Part shown: one piece after another, positions 21,940 to 34,622 of the stretch
Layout: each line of letters opens with the position of its first letter
Position numbering within the stretch: position 1 is the first letter of the stretch
DNA from: Limonium bicolor
Lineage: Eukaryota; Streptophyta; Magnoliopsida; Caryophyllales; Plumbaginaceae
DNA: 64,000 bases
Reading direction: 5' to 3'
Assembly (NCBI GenBank): GCA_023374045.1
Contig: CM041778.1
Span: 96,412,839-96,476,838, forward strand
Position numbers and translations under genes: made by a program
The notes under the pieces: generated by a model
Told to the model about the DNA's origin: nothing
What the model saw: only the letters and a program-made list of their open reading frames with translations
Databases searched by the model: none

Positions 21940-24900
21940 ATGGCTCCTCGTAGGACACCAGTGACCCCTCAGGGAGATGCTGCGGTTTAGTGCAGCAGTT
22001 TGTGACGCAGTTGATGCAGACGATGGCTGCAGCTGCGGGGGGAGCTGGTGGAGGAGCTGGTGGTGCTGGCCCGCAGGAGCGAATGCCGTGGGAGGCCGGA
22101 GTCCGATTCTCCTCCTCCTGTTCTGAAGCGAAGAAGCCCCTTCTTTCGACGGCTGTGGCGACCCTCAGGAAGGCTCGTAAGTTTGAGAGCGGATTGAGGC
22201 CAGACATCAGGTCGGCGGTGACACCTCTTCGTCACCGGACTTTCAGGGATGTAGCGGATGTCGCCCTGCTGGTAGAGGCCGACATCAAGGGCAGACAGGC
22301 TGGCAAGGACCATAAGGGGAAGAGGCGTGCTGAGGAGCCTCAGAAGAAGAGGCTGCTCCTCCTCAGAAGAAGCAGACTTATGGAGATCGCCGGGAGCTTC
22401 TTCATCTTCGTCAGCTGGGGCGAAGTGTGGGTCTTGTGGCCACTCCCATCCTGGTAGGGAGTGCTACAAGAAGACCGGTGCCTGCTTTAAGTGCGGGTCG
22501 TTGGAGCACCGGATTGCTCAGTGCCCTCAGGCGTCCAGTAGAGGCTCAGGGGATAGAGGTACCGGCTCAGACTCAGGGGCGAGGTCCGACCAGAAGAAGC
22601 CTCAGACTCAGGCCCGGGTTTATGCTATGGCTGGAGAGCGTGATCGAGCGGGTGATCGCGTCATCTCAGGTATTCTCCAGATCCATTCTCGAGATGTGTT
22701 TTGTCTGTTTGATTCTGGAGCTACGCACTCCTTTATCTGCTGTGATTTGTTGGGTGACCTTGGACTGACTGCTGTGCCTAGTGAGGTAGACTTGTGTGTG
22801 AGTAGTCCATTAGGTGGGGTTGCCCCTTGTGTGCTGGATTCTGTGTGTAAGGCTTGTCCCATAGTAGTTAGGGACAAGACTTTCTTTGCTGACCTCATCC
22901 CGATGCGGATGACCTGTTTTGATGTGATTTTGGGCATGGATTGGCTAGCAGAGCACCATGCCCATATAGACTGCGCAGCGAGGAAAGTGGTGTTTGATCT
23001 GCCAGGCGGGAGCCGTTTTGTCTACGCTGGGAATGTAGTTCCATGTGCGCCTGTGATTGTGTCAGCGATGCAGGCAGCCAGTTTCTTGAGGAAGGGCTGC
23101 CAGGGCTTCTTATGTTATCTGCCAGAGGTGCGTGAGGGATCTAGCTTGGAGAGCATCCCGATTGTCAGAGAGTTTCCTGAGGTCTTCCAGGACGACGTGC
23201 CCGGACTTCCACCAGTGCGTGAAGTGGAGTTCACGATCGATTTAGCGCCAGAGACTCAGCCCATCTCTAGGGCCCCTTACCGTATGAGTCCGGCGGAGTG
23301 AAGGAGCTGAAGGTCCAGCTTCAGGAGCTGTTAGATAAGGGCTTCATCCGCCCTAGTGTTTCGCCTTGGGGAGCGCCAGTGCTGTTTGTGAAGAAGAAGG
23401 ATGGGACCTTCCGTTTGTGCATCGATTATAGAGAGCTGAACAAGGTGACCATCAAGAATCGCTATCCCCTTCCGCGCATAGACGATTTGTTTGACCAGTT
23501 GGCGGGCGCCACAGTGTTTTCGAAGATAGATCTTCGTTCGGGCTACCATCAGTTGAGGATTAAGGCCGAGGATGTGCCTAAGTCCGCTTTAGGACTCGTT
23601 ATGGTCATTACGAGTTCCTAGTCATGCCGTTTGGTCTGACTAATGCTCCCTCAGTCTTCATGGATATGATGAACCGGGTTTTCAAACCCTATCTGGATCA
23701 GTTTGTAGTGGTCTTCATAGATGATATCTTGGTGTACTCCAAGAGCGCAGAGGAGCATGAGGAGCATCTAAGGATTGTTTTGCAGACACTTAAGGATCGT
23801 GAGCTGTATGCGAAGTTGAAGAAGTGTGACTTCTGGCTTGATCCGTGGTATTCTTGGGACATGTGGTCTCGAAGGACGGTATCTCAGTGGATCCTGAGAA
23901 GGTTAGAGCTGTGATGGAGTGGGCGAGGCCCACGAATGTTGCTGAGATTCGCAGTTTCCTTGGGTTAGCTGGGTACTACAGGAAGTTTGTAGAGGGTTTT
24001 TCTAAGATTGTATCCCCGCTGACCCGTCTGTTGAGGAAGGAGATCAAGTACGAGTGGAGCGAGGCTTGCGAGCAGAGCTTCCAGGAGATTAAGAAGAGGT
24101 TGACGACGGCACCGATTCTGACTTTGCCTTCTGGGACCGAGGGATTCGAGGTCTTCTGTGATGCGTCCCACAAGGGACTAGGATGTGTTTTGATGCAGCA
24201 GGGTAAGGTAGTGGCTTATGGCTCTCGGCAGCTTAAGCCCTATGAGAAGAACTACCCTACCCACGACCTGGAGTTGGCAGCTGTAGTGTTCGCGCTGAAA
24301 TTTGGAGGCATTACCTATATGGGCGTCGTGTAAGGTTTACACTGACCACAAGAGTCTCAAGTATTTGTTCACTCAGAAGGAGCTGAACTTGAGACAGAGG
24401 AGGTGGTTGGAGCTACTTCATGACTACGATTTAGAGATCCTCTACCACCCGGGTAGAGCGAATGTTGTAGCAGACGCATTGAGCCGGAGAGGTGCTCCGG
24501 GCGTAGCTTGTGCCTTGTCAGGAGTTCAGAGGTCCGCCTTAGAGCTTCAGCGTATGGGAGTTTGGGTAGTCAGACCAGCCAGTGCCAGTGTGATAGCAGC
24601 GCTCCAGGTCAGTCTTCGTTGGTCGACAGGATCCGGGTTGGTCAGGAGTCAGACTCAGCTTTATGTCGGATTAGAGAGGGGCTGTCTTCAGAGCAGAGTT
24701 CAGATTTCAGTGTCTCCAGTGATGGTTGTCTGCGTTTCAGAGGCCGTGTATGTGTGCCAGACGATGCAGTGCTGCGCAGAGAGATCCTTCAGGAGGCCCA
24801 TGGAGCGCCATATTCAGTTCACCCAGGAGGGGTGAAGATGTATCGGGATCTCCGAGAGTCTTTCTGGTGGTCTGGAATGAAGCGTGACATCTCTGAGTTT

Positions 24901-26046
24901 GTTTCGAAGTGCCAGACCTGTCAGCAGGTGAAGGCTGAGCACCAGAGGCCAGCAGGTTTGCTTCAGCCCCTTTCCGTTCCTGAGTGGAAGTGGGAGAGTG
25001 TGGGGATGGATTTTGTCATGGGTTTGCCCAAGACTTCCTCGGGCTGTGATGCCGTTTGGGTGATAGTTGATCGTCTGACTAAGTCTGCTCATTTCTGCCA
25101 GTGAAGAAGACCTTCAGTTTGGAGCGTCTAGCTCGTTTGTATTTGGATGAGATAGTGAGGTTGCATGGTGTGCCTACCACTATTGTGTCTGATCGTGACC
25201 CACGTTTTGTTTCGAGATTCTGGCGTAGTTTACATAAGGCCCTGGGTACGAGTTTGGCCTTCAGTTCAGCTTACCATCCACAGTCGGATGGCCAGACAGA
25301 GAGGACTAATCAGTTTTGGAGGACATGCTTCGCGCATGTGTCTTGGACTTTGGAGGTAGCTGGGAGCACATGTGACTCTGATCGAATTCGCCTACAACAA
25401 CAGCTTCCAGGCGAGCATTGGTATGGCTCCGTTTGAAGCGTTGTACGGTAGGAGGTGCAGGTCCCCCATCTGTTGGGACGACCTGAAGGAGAGGGTTTTG
25501 GTTGGCCCCGAGCTGGTGCAGGGTGCAGTGGAGAAGATCCGGGTGATCCGAGAGCGTTTGATTGTTGCCCAGAGTAGGCAGAAATGCTATGCAGATCAGA
25601 GGCGCAGGCCGCTTGAGTTTGATGTTGGTGATCATGTCTATCTGCGAGTGTCGCCGGTCAGAGGCGTAGTCCGGTTTGGGAAGCGTGGGAAGCTTAGCCC
25701 AAGGTTCGTTGGACCGTTTGAGATTCTGGAGAGGATTGGCCCTGTGGCTTACCGTTTGGCTTTGCCACCTGCTTTGTCTGCTGTCCACGGAGTTTTCCAT
25801 GTGTCTATGTTGAGGAAGTATCTGCATGATCCGTCTCACGTGATCGACTACAGCCAGCTTCAGCTGAGAGAGGATTGCAGTTTCGAGGCGGTGCCTACTC
25901 GCATTCTAGCCAGGGACGTCCGTCAGCTTCGTAGTAAGACCCTGCCTATGGTGAAGGTCCAGTGGTCTGATCAGTTAGAGAGTGAAGCTACGTGGGAGCT
26001 CGAAGATGAGCTGCGTGCCAAGTTTCCCTCCCTGTTCGAGCAGTAA
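21940..26046 (+). pseudogene. Left gypsy gag-pol, frameshifted and lacking the gag core
   Basis: ATG at 21940 opens MAPRRTPVTPQGDA. A KPPSFDG-like stretch is followed almost at once (about 22165) by KFESGLRPDIRSAV, so some 110 residues of the usual gag core are absent. Then come CCHC zinc knuckle CFKCGSLEHRIAQC; protease VFCLFDSGATHSF; reverse transcriptase from [20 protein letters not shown] to [10 protein letters not shown]; RNase H with [13 protein letters not shown]; integrase with the HHCC zinc finger ([12 protein letters not shown] to CQTCQQ), [17 protein letters not shown] and [12 protein letters not shown]; and a C-terminal [20 protein letters not shown] chromodomain-like segment before TAA at 26044. 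About ten frame changes interrupt it, for example TGA at 23299. Most are single-base differences from the right unit. Confidence 0.88.
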
Positions 26047-26075
26047 GGTGAGTTAATCTCGAGGACGAGATTCTT

Positions 26076-26090
26076 TTAAGGGGGAGGTGA
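26076..26090 (+). promoter_or_regulatory. Polypurine tract before LTR 2
   Basis: The purine-rich run AAGGGGGAGGTGA directly precedes TGTTATAACC. It is repeated at 32474-32486 before LTR3. It is the expected plus-strand priming site. Confidence 0.85.
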
Positions 26091-28221
26091 TGTTATAACC
26101 CGCATAATTCATACCTTATGTTATATCAGTTGCAATGCTATCCTAAGTTGGATTGTTTTATTCCTTATTGACAGTGGGACTTGATCGGCATTCCTTTTAA
26201 TGACAGGGGCAGGGAAGTCCTTGCATAAAACAATTAAGGTAATTGTTTTTATTAGTTAATAAGGATGGGAACCTTATTTAATTTAGCCTTCTAATTATTT
26301 TCATCACGTCAGTTCAATTCAGTCTAATCGTGAGGAGCGTTCTCTCTCGTGGTGCTAAGCGGCAGTTTCTCTCTCTCTTTCCTTCTCTCTCGATCTTTCC
26401 CCTCTGTTGAAGATTCTGGTCCTACTGCTGCAATCAGATTGGTGATCTTCGTTGCGGTGTGGTTTCCTCTTCGTTTTCAGGTTGGTATTGCAGAACCGGT
26501 CTCCGTTGTATCATCCGTTCTTGTTCCAGTTTCTGATTGAGGGTTTTTGATTGTGTTCGAATCAGTGGCCGTTGGTTGCGTGTAAGTTGGGATTCTTCTG
26601 CAGAGTATTTCGTCTGGTCTCGATTCCAGGTTTGTGATGCAGAAAGTTATACAGTTTTGGAGTTTCCAAGTCTAGGTTTCCTTCGAATGTTTTCTGATTT
26701 CTGGGCTTGATTGTGGAATTCAGTGGCTGTTGGTCTGTATCGGATTGTTGCTCTGCGTGGATTGTGCCTGCGGTTTCAGATCGTTGTTCTTCTTCTGCTA
26801 ATTGAGGTAGGTGGTTACTCGATTCAGTTTGGAAGTTCAGCCATGGGGTGTTGCAAGAGCGTTATCTGATTTTATATGTGTTTCTACTAACATTTGTTGT
26901 GATTTGAAATGGCTAAACCCCCATGGTTTCCTGTTTAATGTCTGATTTGGTGTGTGTGCTTAATTGGCATTTTGAGGCATTGATTTGTGTTGTTTTTTCT
27001 GCTCTGTTCGTCTTCTGGAAATTGCATTTTTCGCACTGTCCGAACTTCCGTCCGAGCTTTGAAGTTCGGACAGTGCGTTTCTGCCTTTCTGATTTGCAAG
27101 TTCGGGGTATGTCCGAACATCTGTCCGAACATGGATGTTCGGACACACCCTCAGGTTTTCCCTCTGATTTAAGTTCGACCTGTGTCCGAACTTCGACGTC
27201 CGGACACAAGGTCGGACATCCCGCGTATTCTTTTCCGTACTCTGTCCGAACATCAGTCCGAACATTGATGTTCGGACATTCTGAATCCTTCTCCCTGTTT
27301 TAGTTCGACTTGTGTCCGAACATTGACGTCCGGACACAAGTTCGGACACCCCTCTGTTTTCAACATAACTTCTTCGTTTGAACTCCGATTTGAGTGCCGT
27401 CTGCGGCGTTGGTTTCCTTATGATCTGTGCTACTGATTTATGAGTGTTTTGGCATATTTAAATGCAACTTTGCTTCTGTTTAAGCAACCTTTCTGTTTTG
27501 GGACATTACACATTGTTTCTGAGCCGTGAATGGCTGGGTCGAGCTATTCCGTGGTATACCATGTAGACGTCGTTCTGAGTGTGGGTCATTCCCTTTCTGT
27601 TCTGTGGGTTGACGAACCCTTTGGCTCTTTCGAGTCATTTCTGCGTTGCCGAGAGACCTGGTATGGTCTATGGTCTTCGACCCTTCTGAGTGTGTGCATT
27701 GTGTCTTGTCCCCTTTCTGTTTAAGTGCTCTGACTGTTTCTGAAATGGGAACCCTTGTGTTCCACTCTGCTTCTGTTTCTGAAAGCTTCTGACTATTGAG
27801 AATTGTGCATAAGATGTTTATCTTCTCTTCTTCTGATTTCAATTGTTTTGAGCGACCTTGCTGATGACGGTCGCTGCTTACTGGGCATAGTTGTGTGCTC
27901 ATTCCCCTACTTCTAACATTTTTGCAGATTGATCAGCGAGGATCATCTTGAGTTCTGGAGCTGTAGTGCTTAGCTCATTTGACTGTTTAAACTTCTGTTA
28001 TGACGTTGTAGCCTTCGGGCCTTCCTCTGTTTTGAGTTTCTGATTCGGATATGTATTTGGAATCCGTTTACTTCCGCTGTATTTGAATACTTTGGTTTAC
28101 AATGTTAAGTGAACTCTGTTTTGGGCCTTTATTGTTTTGATCGTTTAGAGCCTTGCGTTATTGGTAGTAATACGCGGCGTGTAATACCCTTAACTCTTAG
28201 GCCGGTTTTAGGGGTGTTACA
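26091..28221 (+). repeat. Gypsy LTR 2 (central LTR)
   Basis: Starts TGTTATAACCCGC directly after a polypurine tract and ends GTGTTACA just before a second primer-binding site. It therefore serves as 3' LTR of the left unit and 5' LTR of the right unit. No target-site duplication flanks it. Confidence 0.93.
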
Positions 28222-28226
28222 TTTAG

Positions 28227-28239
28227 TGGTATCAGAGCC
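28227..28239 (+). promoter_or_regulatory. Primer-binding site of right gypsy unit
   Basis: TGGTATCAGAGCC, identical to the left unit, five bases after the end of LTR2. Confidence 0.93.
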
Positions 28240-28350
28240 AGGTTGGCTTTCTTTGGTGTCTGTGGGTGTGTTTGCTTGTGTAAGAGTCAGTTGTGACAGT
28301 GGTTGACAGTGTGAGTTAGTTCTGACAAGTTTTGGATTTGTATATCTCAA

Positions 28351-31300
28351 ATGGCTCCTCGTAGGACACCAGTGACCCCTCAGGGAGATGCTGCGGATGT
28401 AGTGCAGCAGTTTGTGACGCAGTTGATGCAGACGATGGCTGCAGCTGCTGGGGCTCTGGTGGAGGAGCTGGTGGTGCTGGCCCAGCAGGAGCGAATGCCG
28501 TGGGAGGCCGAGTCCGAGCTCTCCATGAGTTCATGAAGCTAAGCCACCTTCTTTCGACGGCTGTGGCGACCTCATGAAGGCTCGTAGTTTGAGAGCGGAT
28601 TGAGGCCAGACTCAGGTCGGCGGTGACACTCTTCGTCACCGGACTTTCAGGGATGTAGCGGATGTCGCCCTGCTGGTAGAGGCCGACATCAAGGGCAGAC
28701 AGGCTGGCAAGGACCATAAGGGGAAGAGCGTGCTGAGGAGCCTCAGAGAAAGAGGCTGCTCCTCCTCAGAAGAAGCAGACTTATGGAGATCGCCGGGGAG
28801 CTTCTTCATCTTCGTCAGCTGGGGCGAAGTGTGGGTCTTGTGGCCACTCCCATCCTGGTAGGGAGTGCTACAAGAAGACCGGTGCCTGCTTTAAGTGCGG
28901 GTCGTTGGAGCACCGGATTGCTCAGTGCCCTCAGGCGTCCAGTAGAGGCTCAGGGATAGAGGTACCGGCTCAGACTCAGGGGCGAGGTCCGACCAGAAGA
29001 AGCCTCAGACTCAGGCCCGGGTTTATGCTATGGCTGGAGAGCGTGATCGAGCGGGTGATCGCGTCATCTCAGGTATTCTCCAGATCCATTCTCGAGATGT
29101 GTTTTGTCTGTTTGATTCTGGAGCTACGCACTCCTTTATCTGCTGTGATTTGTTGGTGACCTTGGACTGACTGCTGTGCCTAGTGAGGTAGACTTGTGTG
29201 TGAGTAGTCCATTAGGGGGGGTTGCCCCTTGTGTGCTGGATTCTGTGTGTAAGGCTTGCCCCATAGTAGTTAGGGACAAGACTTTCTTTGCTGACCTCAT
29301 CCCGATGCGGATGACCTGTTTTGATGTGATTTTGGGCATGGATTGGCTAGCAGAGCACCATGCCCATATAGACTGCGCAGCGAGGAAGTGGTGTTTGATC
29401 CGCCAGCGGGAGCCGTTTTGTCTACGCTGGGAATGTAGTTCCATGTGCGCCTGTGATTGTGTCAGCGATGCAGGCAGCCAGTTTCTTGAGGAAGGGCTGT
29501 CCAGGGCTTCTTATGTTATCTGCCAGAGGTGCGTGAGGGATCTAGCTTGGAGAGCATCCCGATTGTCAGAGAGTTTCCTGAGGTCTTCCAGGACGACGTG
29601 CCCGGACTTCCACCAGTGCGTGAAGTGGAGTTCACGATCGATTTAGCGCCCAGAGACTCAGCCCATCTCTAGGGCCCCTTACCGTATGAGTCCGGCGGAG
29701 CTGAAGGAGCTGAGGTCCAGCTTCAGGAGCTGTTAGATAAGGGCTTCATCCGCCCTAGTGTTTCGCCTTGGGGAGCGCCAGTGCTGTTTGTGAAGAAGAA
29801 GGATGGGACCTTCCGTTTGTGCATCGATTATAGAGAGCTGAACAAGGTGACCATCAAGAATCGCTATCCCCTTCCGCGCATAGACGATTTGTTTGACCAG
29901 TGGGCGGGCGCCACAGTGTTTTCGAAGATAGATCTTCGTTCGGGCTACCATCAGTTGAGGATTAAGGCCGAGGATGTGCCTAAGTCCGCTTTTAGGACTC
30001 GTTATGGTCATTACGAGTTCCTAGTCATGCCGTTTGGTCTGACTAATGCTCCCTCAGTCTTCATGGATATGATGAACCGGGTTTTCAAACCCTATCTGGA
30101 TCAGTTTGTAGTGGTCTTCATAGATGATATCTTGGTGTACTCCAAGAGCGCAGAGGAGCAGGAGCATCTAAGGATTGTTTTGCAGACACTTAAGGATCGT
30201 GAGCTGTATGCGAAGTTGAAGAAGTGTGACTTCTGGCTTGATCGCGTGGTATTCTTGGGACATGTGGTCTCGAAGGACGGTATCTCAGTGGATCCTGAGA
30301 AGGTTAGAGCTGTGATGGAGTGGGCGAGGCCCACGAATGTTGCTGAGATTCGCAGTTTCCTTGGGTTAGCTGGGTACTACAGGAAGTTTTAGAGGGTTTT
30401 CTAAGATTGTATCCCCGCTGACCCGTCTGTTGAGGAAGGAGATCAAGTACGAGTGGAGCGAGCTTGCGAGCAGAGTTCCAGGAGATTAAGAAGAGGTTGA
30501 CGACGGCACCGATTCTGACTTTGCCTTCTGGGACCGAGGGATTCGAGGTCTTCTGTGATGCGTCCCACAAGGGACTAGGATGTGTTTTGATGCAGCAGGG
30601 TAAGGTAGTGGCTTATGGCTCTCGGCAGCTTAAGCCCTATGAAGAAACTACCCTACCCACGACTGGAGTTGGCAGCTGTAGTGTTCGCGCTGAAAATTTG
30701 GAGGCATTACCTATATGGGGCGTCGTGTAAGGTTTACACTGACCACAAGAGTCTCAAGTATTTGTTCACTCAGAAGGAGCTGAACTTGAGACAGAGGAGG
30801 TGGTTGGAGCTACTTCATGACTACGATTTAGAGATCCTCTACCACCCGGGTAGAGCGAATGTTGTAGCAGACGCATTGAGCCGGAGAGGTGCTCCGGGCG
30901 TAGCTTGTGCCTTGTCAGGAGTTCAGAGGTCCGCCTTAGAGCTTCAGCGTATGGGAGTTTGGGTAGTCAGACCAGCCCGTGCCAGTGTGATAGCAGCGCT
31001 CCAGGTGCAGTCTTCGTTGGTCGACAGGATCCGGGTTGGTCAGGAGTCAGACTCAGCTTTATGTCGGATTAGAGAGGGGCTGTCTTCAGAGCAGAGTTCA
31101 GATTTCAGTGTCTCCAGTGATGGTTGTCTGCGTTTCAGAGGCCGTGTATGTGTGCCAGACGATGCAGTGCTGCGCAGAGAGATCCTTCAGGAGGCCCATG
31201 GAGCGCCATATTCAGTTCACCCAGGAGGGGTGAAGATGTATCGGGATCTCCGAGAGTCTTTCTGGTGGTCTGGAATGAAGCGTGACATCTCTGAGTTTGT

Positions 31301-32443
31301 TTCGAAGTGCCAGACCTGTCAGCAGGTGAAGGCTGAGCACCAGAGGCCAGCAGGTTTGCTTCAGCCCCTTTCCGTTCCTGAGTGGAAGTGGGAGAGTGTG
31401 GGGATGGATTTTGTCATGGGTTTGCCCAAGACTTCCTCGGGCTGTGATGCCGTTTGGGTGATAGTTGATCGTCTGACTAAGTCTGCTCATTTTCTGCCAG
31501 TGAAGAAGACCTTCAGTTTGGAGCGTCTAGCTCGTTTGTATTTGGATGAGATAGTGAGGTTGCATGGTGTGCCTACCACTATTGTGTCTGATCGTGACCC
31601 ACGTTTTGTTTCGAGATTCTGGCGTAGTTTACATAAGGCCCTGGGTACGAGTTTGGCCTTCAGTTCAGCTTACCATCCACAGTCGGATGGCCAGACAGAG
31701 AGGACTAATCAGGTTTTGGAGGACATGCTTCGCGCATGTGTCTTGGACTTTGGAGGTAGCTGGGAGCAACATGTGACTCTGATCGAATTCGCCTACAACA
31801 ACAGCTTCCAGGCGAGCATTGGTATGGCTCCGTTTGAAGCGTTGTACGGTAGGAGGTGCAGGTCCCCCATCTGTTGGGACGACCTGAAGGAGAGGGTTTT
31901 GGTTGGCCCCGAGCTGGTGCAGGGTGCAGTGGAGAAGATCGGGTGATCCGAGAGCGTTTGATTGTTGCCCAGAGTAGGCAGAAATGCTATGCAGATCAGA
32001 GGCGCAGGCCGCTTGAGTTGATGTTGGTGATCATGTCTATCTGCGAGTGTCGCCGGTCAGAGGCGTAGTCCGGTTTGGGAAGCGTGGGAAGCTTAGCCCA
32101 AGGTTCGTTGGACCGTTTGAGATTCTGGAGAGGATTGGCCCTGTGGCTTACCGTTTGGCTTTGCCACCTGCTTTGTCTGCTGTCCACGGAGTTTTCCATG
32201 TGTCTATGTTGAGGAAGTATCTGCATGATCCGTCTCACGTGATCGACTACAGCCAGCTTCAGCTGAGAGAGGATTGCAGTTTCGAGGCGGTGCCTACTCG
32301 CATTCTAGCCAGGGACGTCCGTCAGCTTCGTAGTAAGACCCTGCCTATGGTGAAGGTCCAGTGGTCTGATCAGTTAGAGTGAAGCTACGTGGGAGCTCGA
32401 AGATGAGCTGCGTGCCAAGTTTCCCTCCCTGTTCGAGCAGTAA
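28351..32443 (+). pseudogene. Right gypsy gag-pol, frameshifted, same gag deletion
   Basis: Domain order matches the left unit: ATG at 28351, truncated gag, zinc knuckle, protease (DSGA), reverse transcriptase (FIDD), RNase H, integrase (HHCC and DDE) and chromodomain-like end, with TAA at 32441. The gag deletion joins at the same point (about 28575). The longest intact piece (30615-31946, 443 residues) covers the end of RNase H and almost all of integrase. Frameshifts are mostly in different places from the left unit, so at most sites one of the two copies shows the intact reading. Confidence 0.88.
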
Positions 32444-32486
32444 GGTGAGTTAATCTCGAGGACGAGATCTTTTAAGGGGGAGGTGA

Positions 32487-34622
32487 TGTTATAACCCGCA
32501 TAATTCATACCTTATGTTATATCAGTTGCAATGCTATCCTAAGTTGGATTGTTTTATTCCTTATTGACAGTGGGACTTGATCGGCATTCCTTTTAATGAC
32601 AGGGGCAGGGAAGTCCTTGCATAAAACAATTAAGGTAATTGTTTTTATTAGTTAATAAGGATGGGAACCTTATTTAATTTAGCCTTCTAATTATTTTCAT
32701 CACGACAGTTCAATTCAGTCTAATCGTGAGGAGCGTTCTCTATCGTGGTGCTAAGCGGCAGTTTCTCTCTCTTTTCCTTCTCTCTCAATCTTTCCCCTCT
32801 GTTGAAGATTCTGGTCCTACTGCTGCAATCAGATTGGTGATCTTCGTTGCGGTGTGGTTTCCTCTTCGTTTTCAGGTTGGTATTGCAGAACCGGTCTCCG
32901 TTGTATCATCCGTTCTTGTTCCAGTTTCTGATTGAGGGTTTTTGATTGTGTTCGAATCAGTGGCCGTTGGTTGCGTGTAAGTTGGGATTCTTCTGCAGAG
33001 TAATTCGTCTGGTCTCGATTCCAGGTTTGTGATGCAGAAAGTTATACAGTTTTGGAGTTTCCAAGTCTAGGTTTCCTTCGAATGTTTTCTGATTTCTGGG
33101 CTTGATTGTGGAATTCAGTGGCTGTTGGTCTGCATCGGATTGTTGCTCTGCGTGGATTGTGCCTGCGGTTTCAGATCGTTGTTCTTCTTCTGCTAATTGA
33201 GGTAGGTGGTTACTCGATTCAGTTTGGAAGTTCAACCATGGGGTGTTGCAAGAGCGTTATCTGATTTTATATGTTTTCTTCTACTAACATTTGTTGTGAT
33301 TTGAAATGGCTAAACCCCCATGGTTTCCTGTTTAATGTCTGATTTGGTGTGTGTGCTTAATTGGCATTTTGAGGCATTGATTTGTGTTGTTTTTCTTTCT
33401 GTTCGTCTTCTGGAAATTGCATTTTTCGCACTGTCCAAACTTCCGTCCGAGCTTTGAAGTTCGGACAGTGTGTTTCTGCCTTTCTGATTTGCAAGTTCGG
33501 GGTATGTCTGAACATCTGTCCGAACATGGATGTTCGGACACACCCTCAGGTTTTCCCTCTGATTTAAGTTCGACCTGTGTCCGAACTTCGACGTCCGGAC
33601 ACAAGGTCGGACATCCCGCGTATTCTTTTCCGTACTCTGTCCGAACATCAGTCCGAACATTGATGTTCGGACATTCTGAATCCTTCTCCCTGTTTTAGTT
33701 CGACTTGTGTCCAAACATTGACGTCCGGACACAAGTTCGGACACCCCTCTGTTTTCAACATAACTTCTTCGTTTGAACTCCGATTTGAGTGCCGTCTGCG
33801 GCGTTGGTTTCCTTATGATCTGTGCTACTGATTTATGAGTGTTTTGGCATATTTAAATGCAACTTTGCTTCTGTTTAAGCAACCTTCTGTTTTGGGACAT
33901 TACACATTGTTTCTGAGCCGTGAATGGCTGGGTCGAGCTATTCCGTGGTATACCATGTAGACGTCGTTCTGTGTGGGTCATTCCCTTTCTGTTCTGTGGG
34001 GTTGACGAACCCTTTGGCTCTTTCGAGTCATTTCTGCGTTGCCGAGAGACCTGGTATGGTCTATGGGTCTTCGACCCTTCTGAGTGTGTGCATTGTGTCT
34101 TGTCCCCTTTCTGTTTAAGTGCTCTAACTGTTTCTGAAATGGGAACCCCTTGTGTTCCACTCTGTTTCTGTTCTGTTTCTGAAAGCTTCTGACTATCTGA
34201 GAATTGTGCATAAGATGTTTATCTTCTCTTCTTCTGATTTCAATTGTTTTGAGCGACCTTGCTGATGACGGTCGCTGCTTACTGGGCATAGTTGCGTGCT
34301 CATTCCCCTACTTCTAACATTTTTGCAGATTGATCAGCGAGGATCATCTTGAGTTCTGGAGCTGTAGTGCTTAGCTCATTTGACTGTTTAAACTTCTGTT
34401 ATGACGTTGTAGCCTTCGGGCCTTCCTCTGTTTTGAGTTTCTGATTCGGATATGTATTTGGAATCCGTTTACTTCCGCTGTATTTGAATACTTTGGTTTA
34501 CAATGTTAAGTGAACTCTGTTTTGGGCCTTTATTGTTTTGATCGTTTAGAGCCTTGCGTTATTGGTAGTAATACGCGACGTGTAATACCCTTAACTCTTA
34601 GGCCGGTTTTAGGGGTGTTACA
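32487..34622 (+). repeat. Gypsy LTR 3 (right outer LTR)
   Basis: Starts TGTTATAACCCGC after a polypurine tract and ends GTGTTACA at the right AATGA. It carries extra C-to-T and G-to-A changes at CpG sites compared with LTR1 and LTR2 (for example TGTCCAAAC at 33433). Confidence 0.93.

Larger units (their letters stand above)
19682..34622 (+). mobile_element. Ty3/gypsy chromovirus array: LTR-interior-LTR-interior-LTR
   Basis: Three direct LTRs of 2127, 2131 and 2136 bp (19682-21808, 26091-28221, 32487-34622) alternate with two interiors of about 4.27 kb. Only the outermost edges carry a target-site duplication, AATGA (19677-19681 and 34623-34627), so this was one insertion that later became a tandem, most simply by unequal recombination between LTRs. 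Each interior has an initiator-Met-tRNA type primer-binding site, gag-pol in order protease, reverse transcriptase, RNase H, integrase, and a C-terminal chromodomain-like segment typical of the Tekay/Del group. A collapsed or misassembled repeat is the main alternative. Confidence 0.92.

Noticed and set aside
19682..34622. Two or three independent gypsy insertions
   Set aside because: Internal LTR junctions carry no target duplications and pass directly from polypurine tract to LTR to primer-binding site. Only the outer edges share AATGA.
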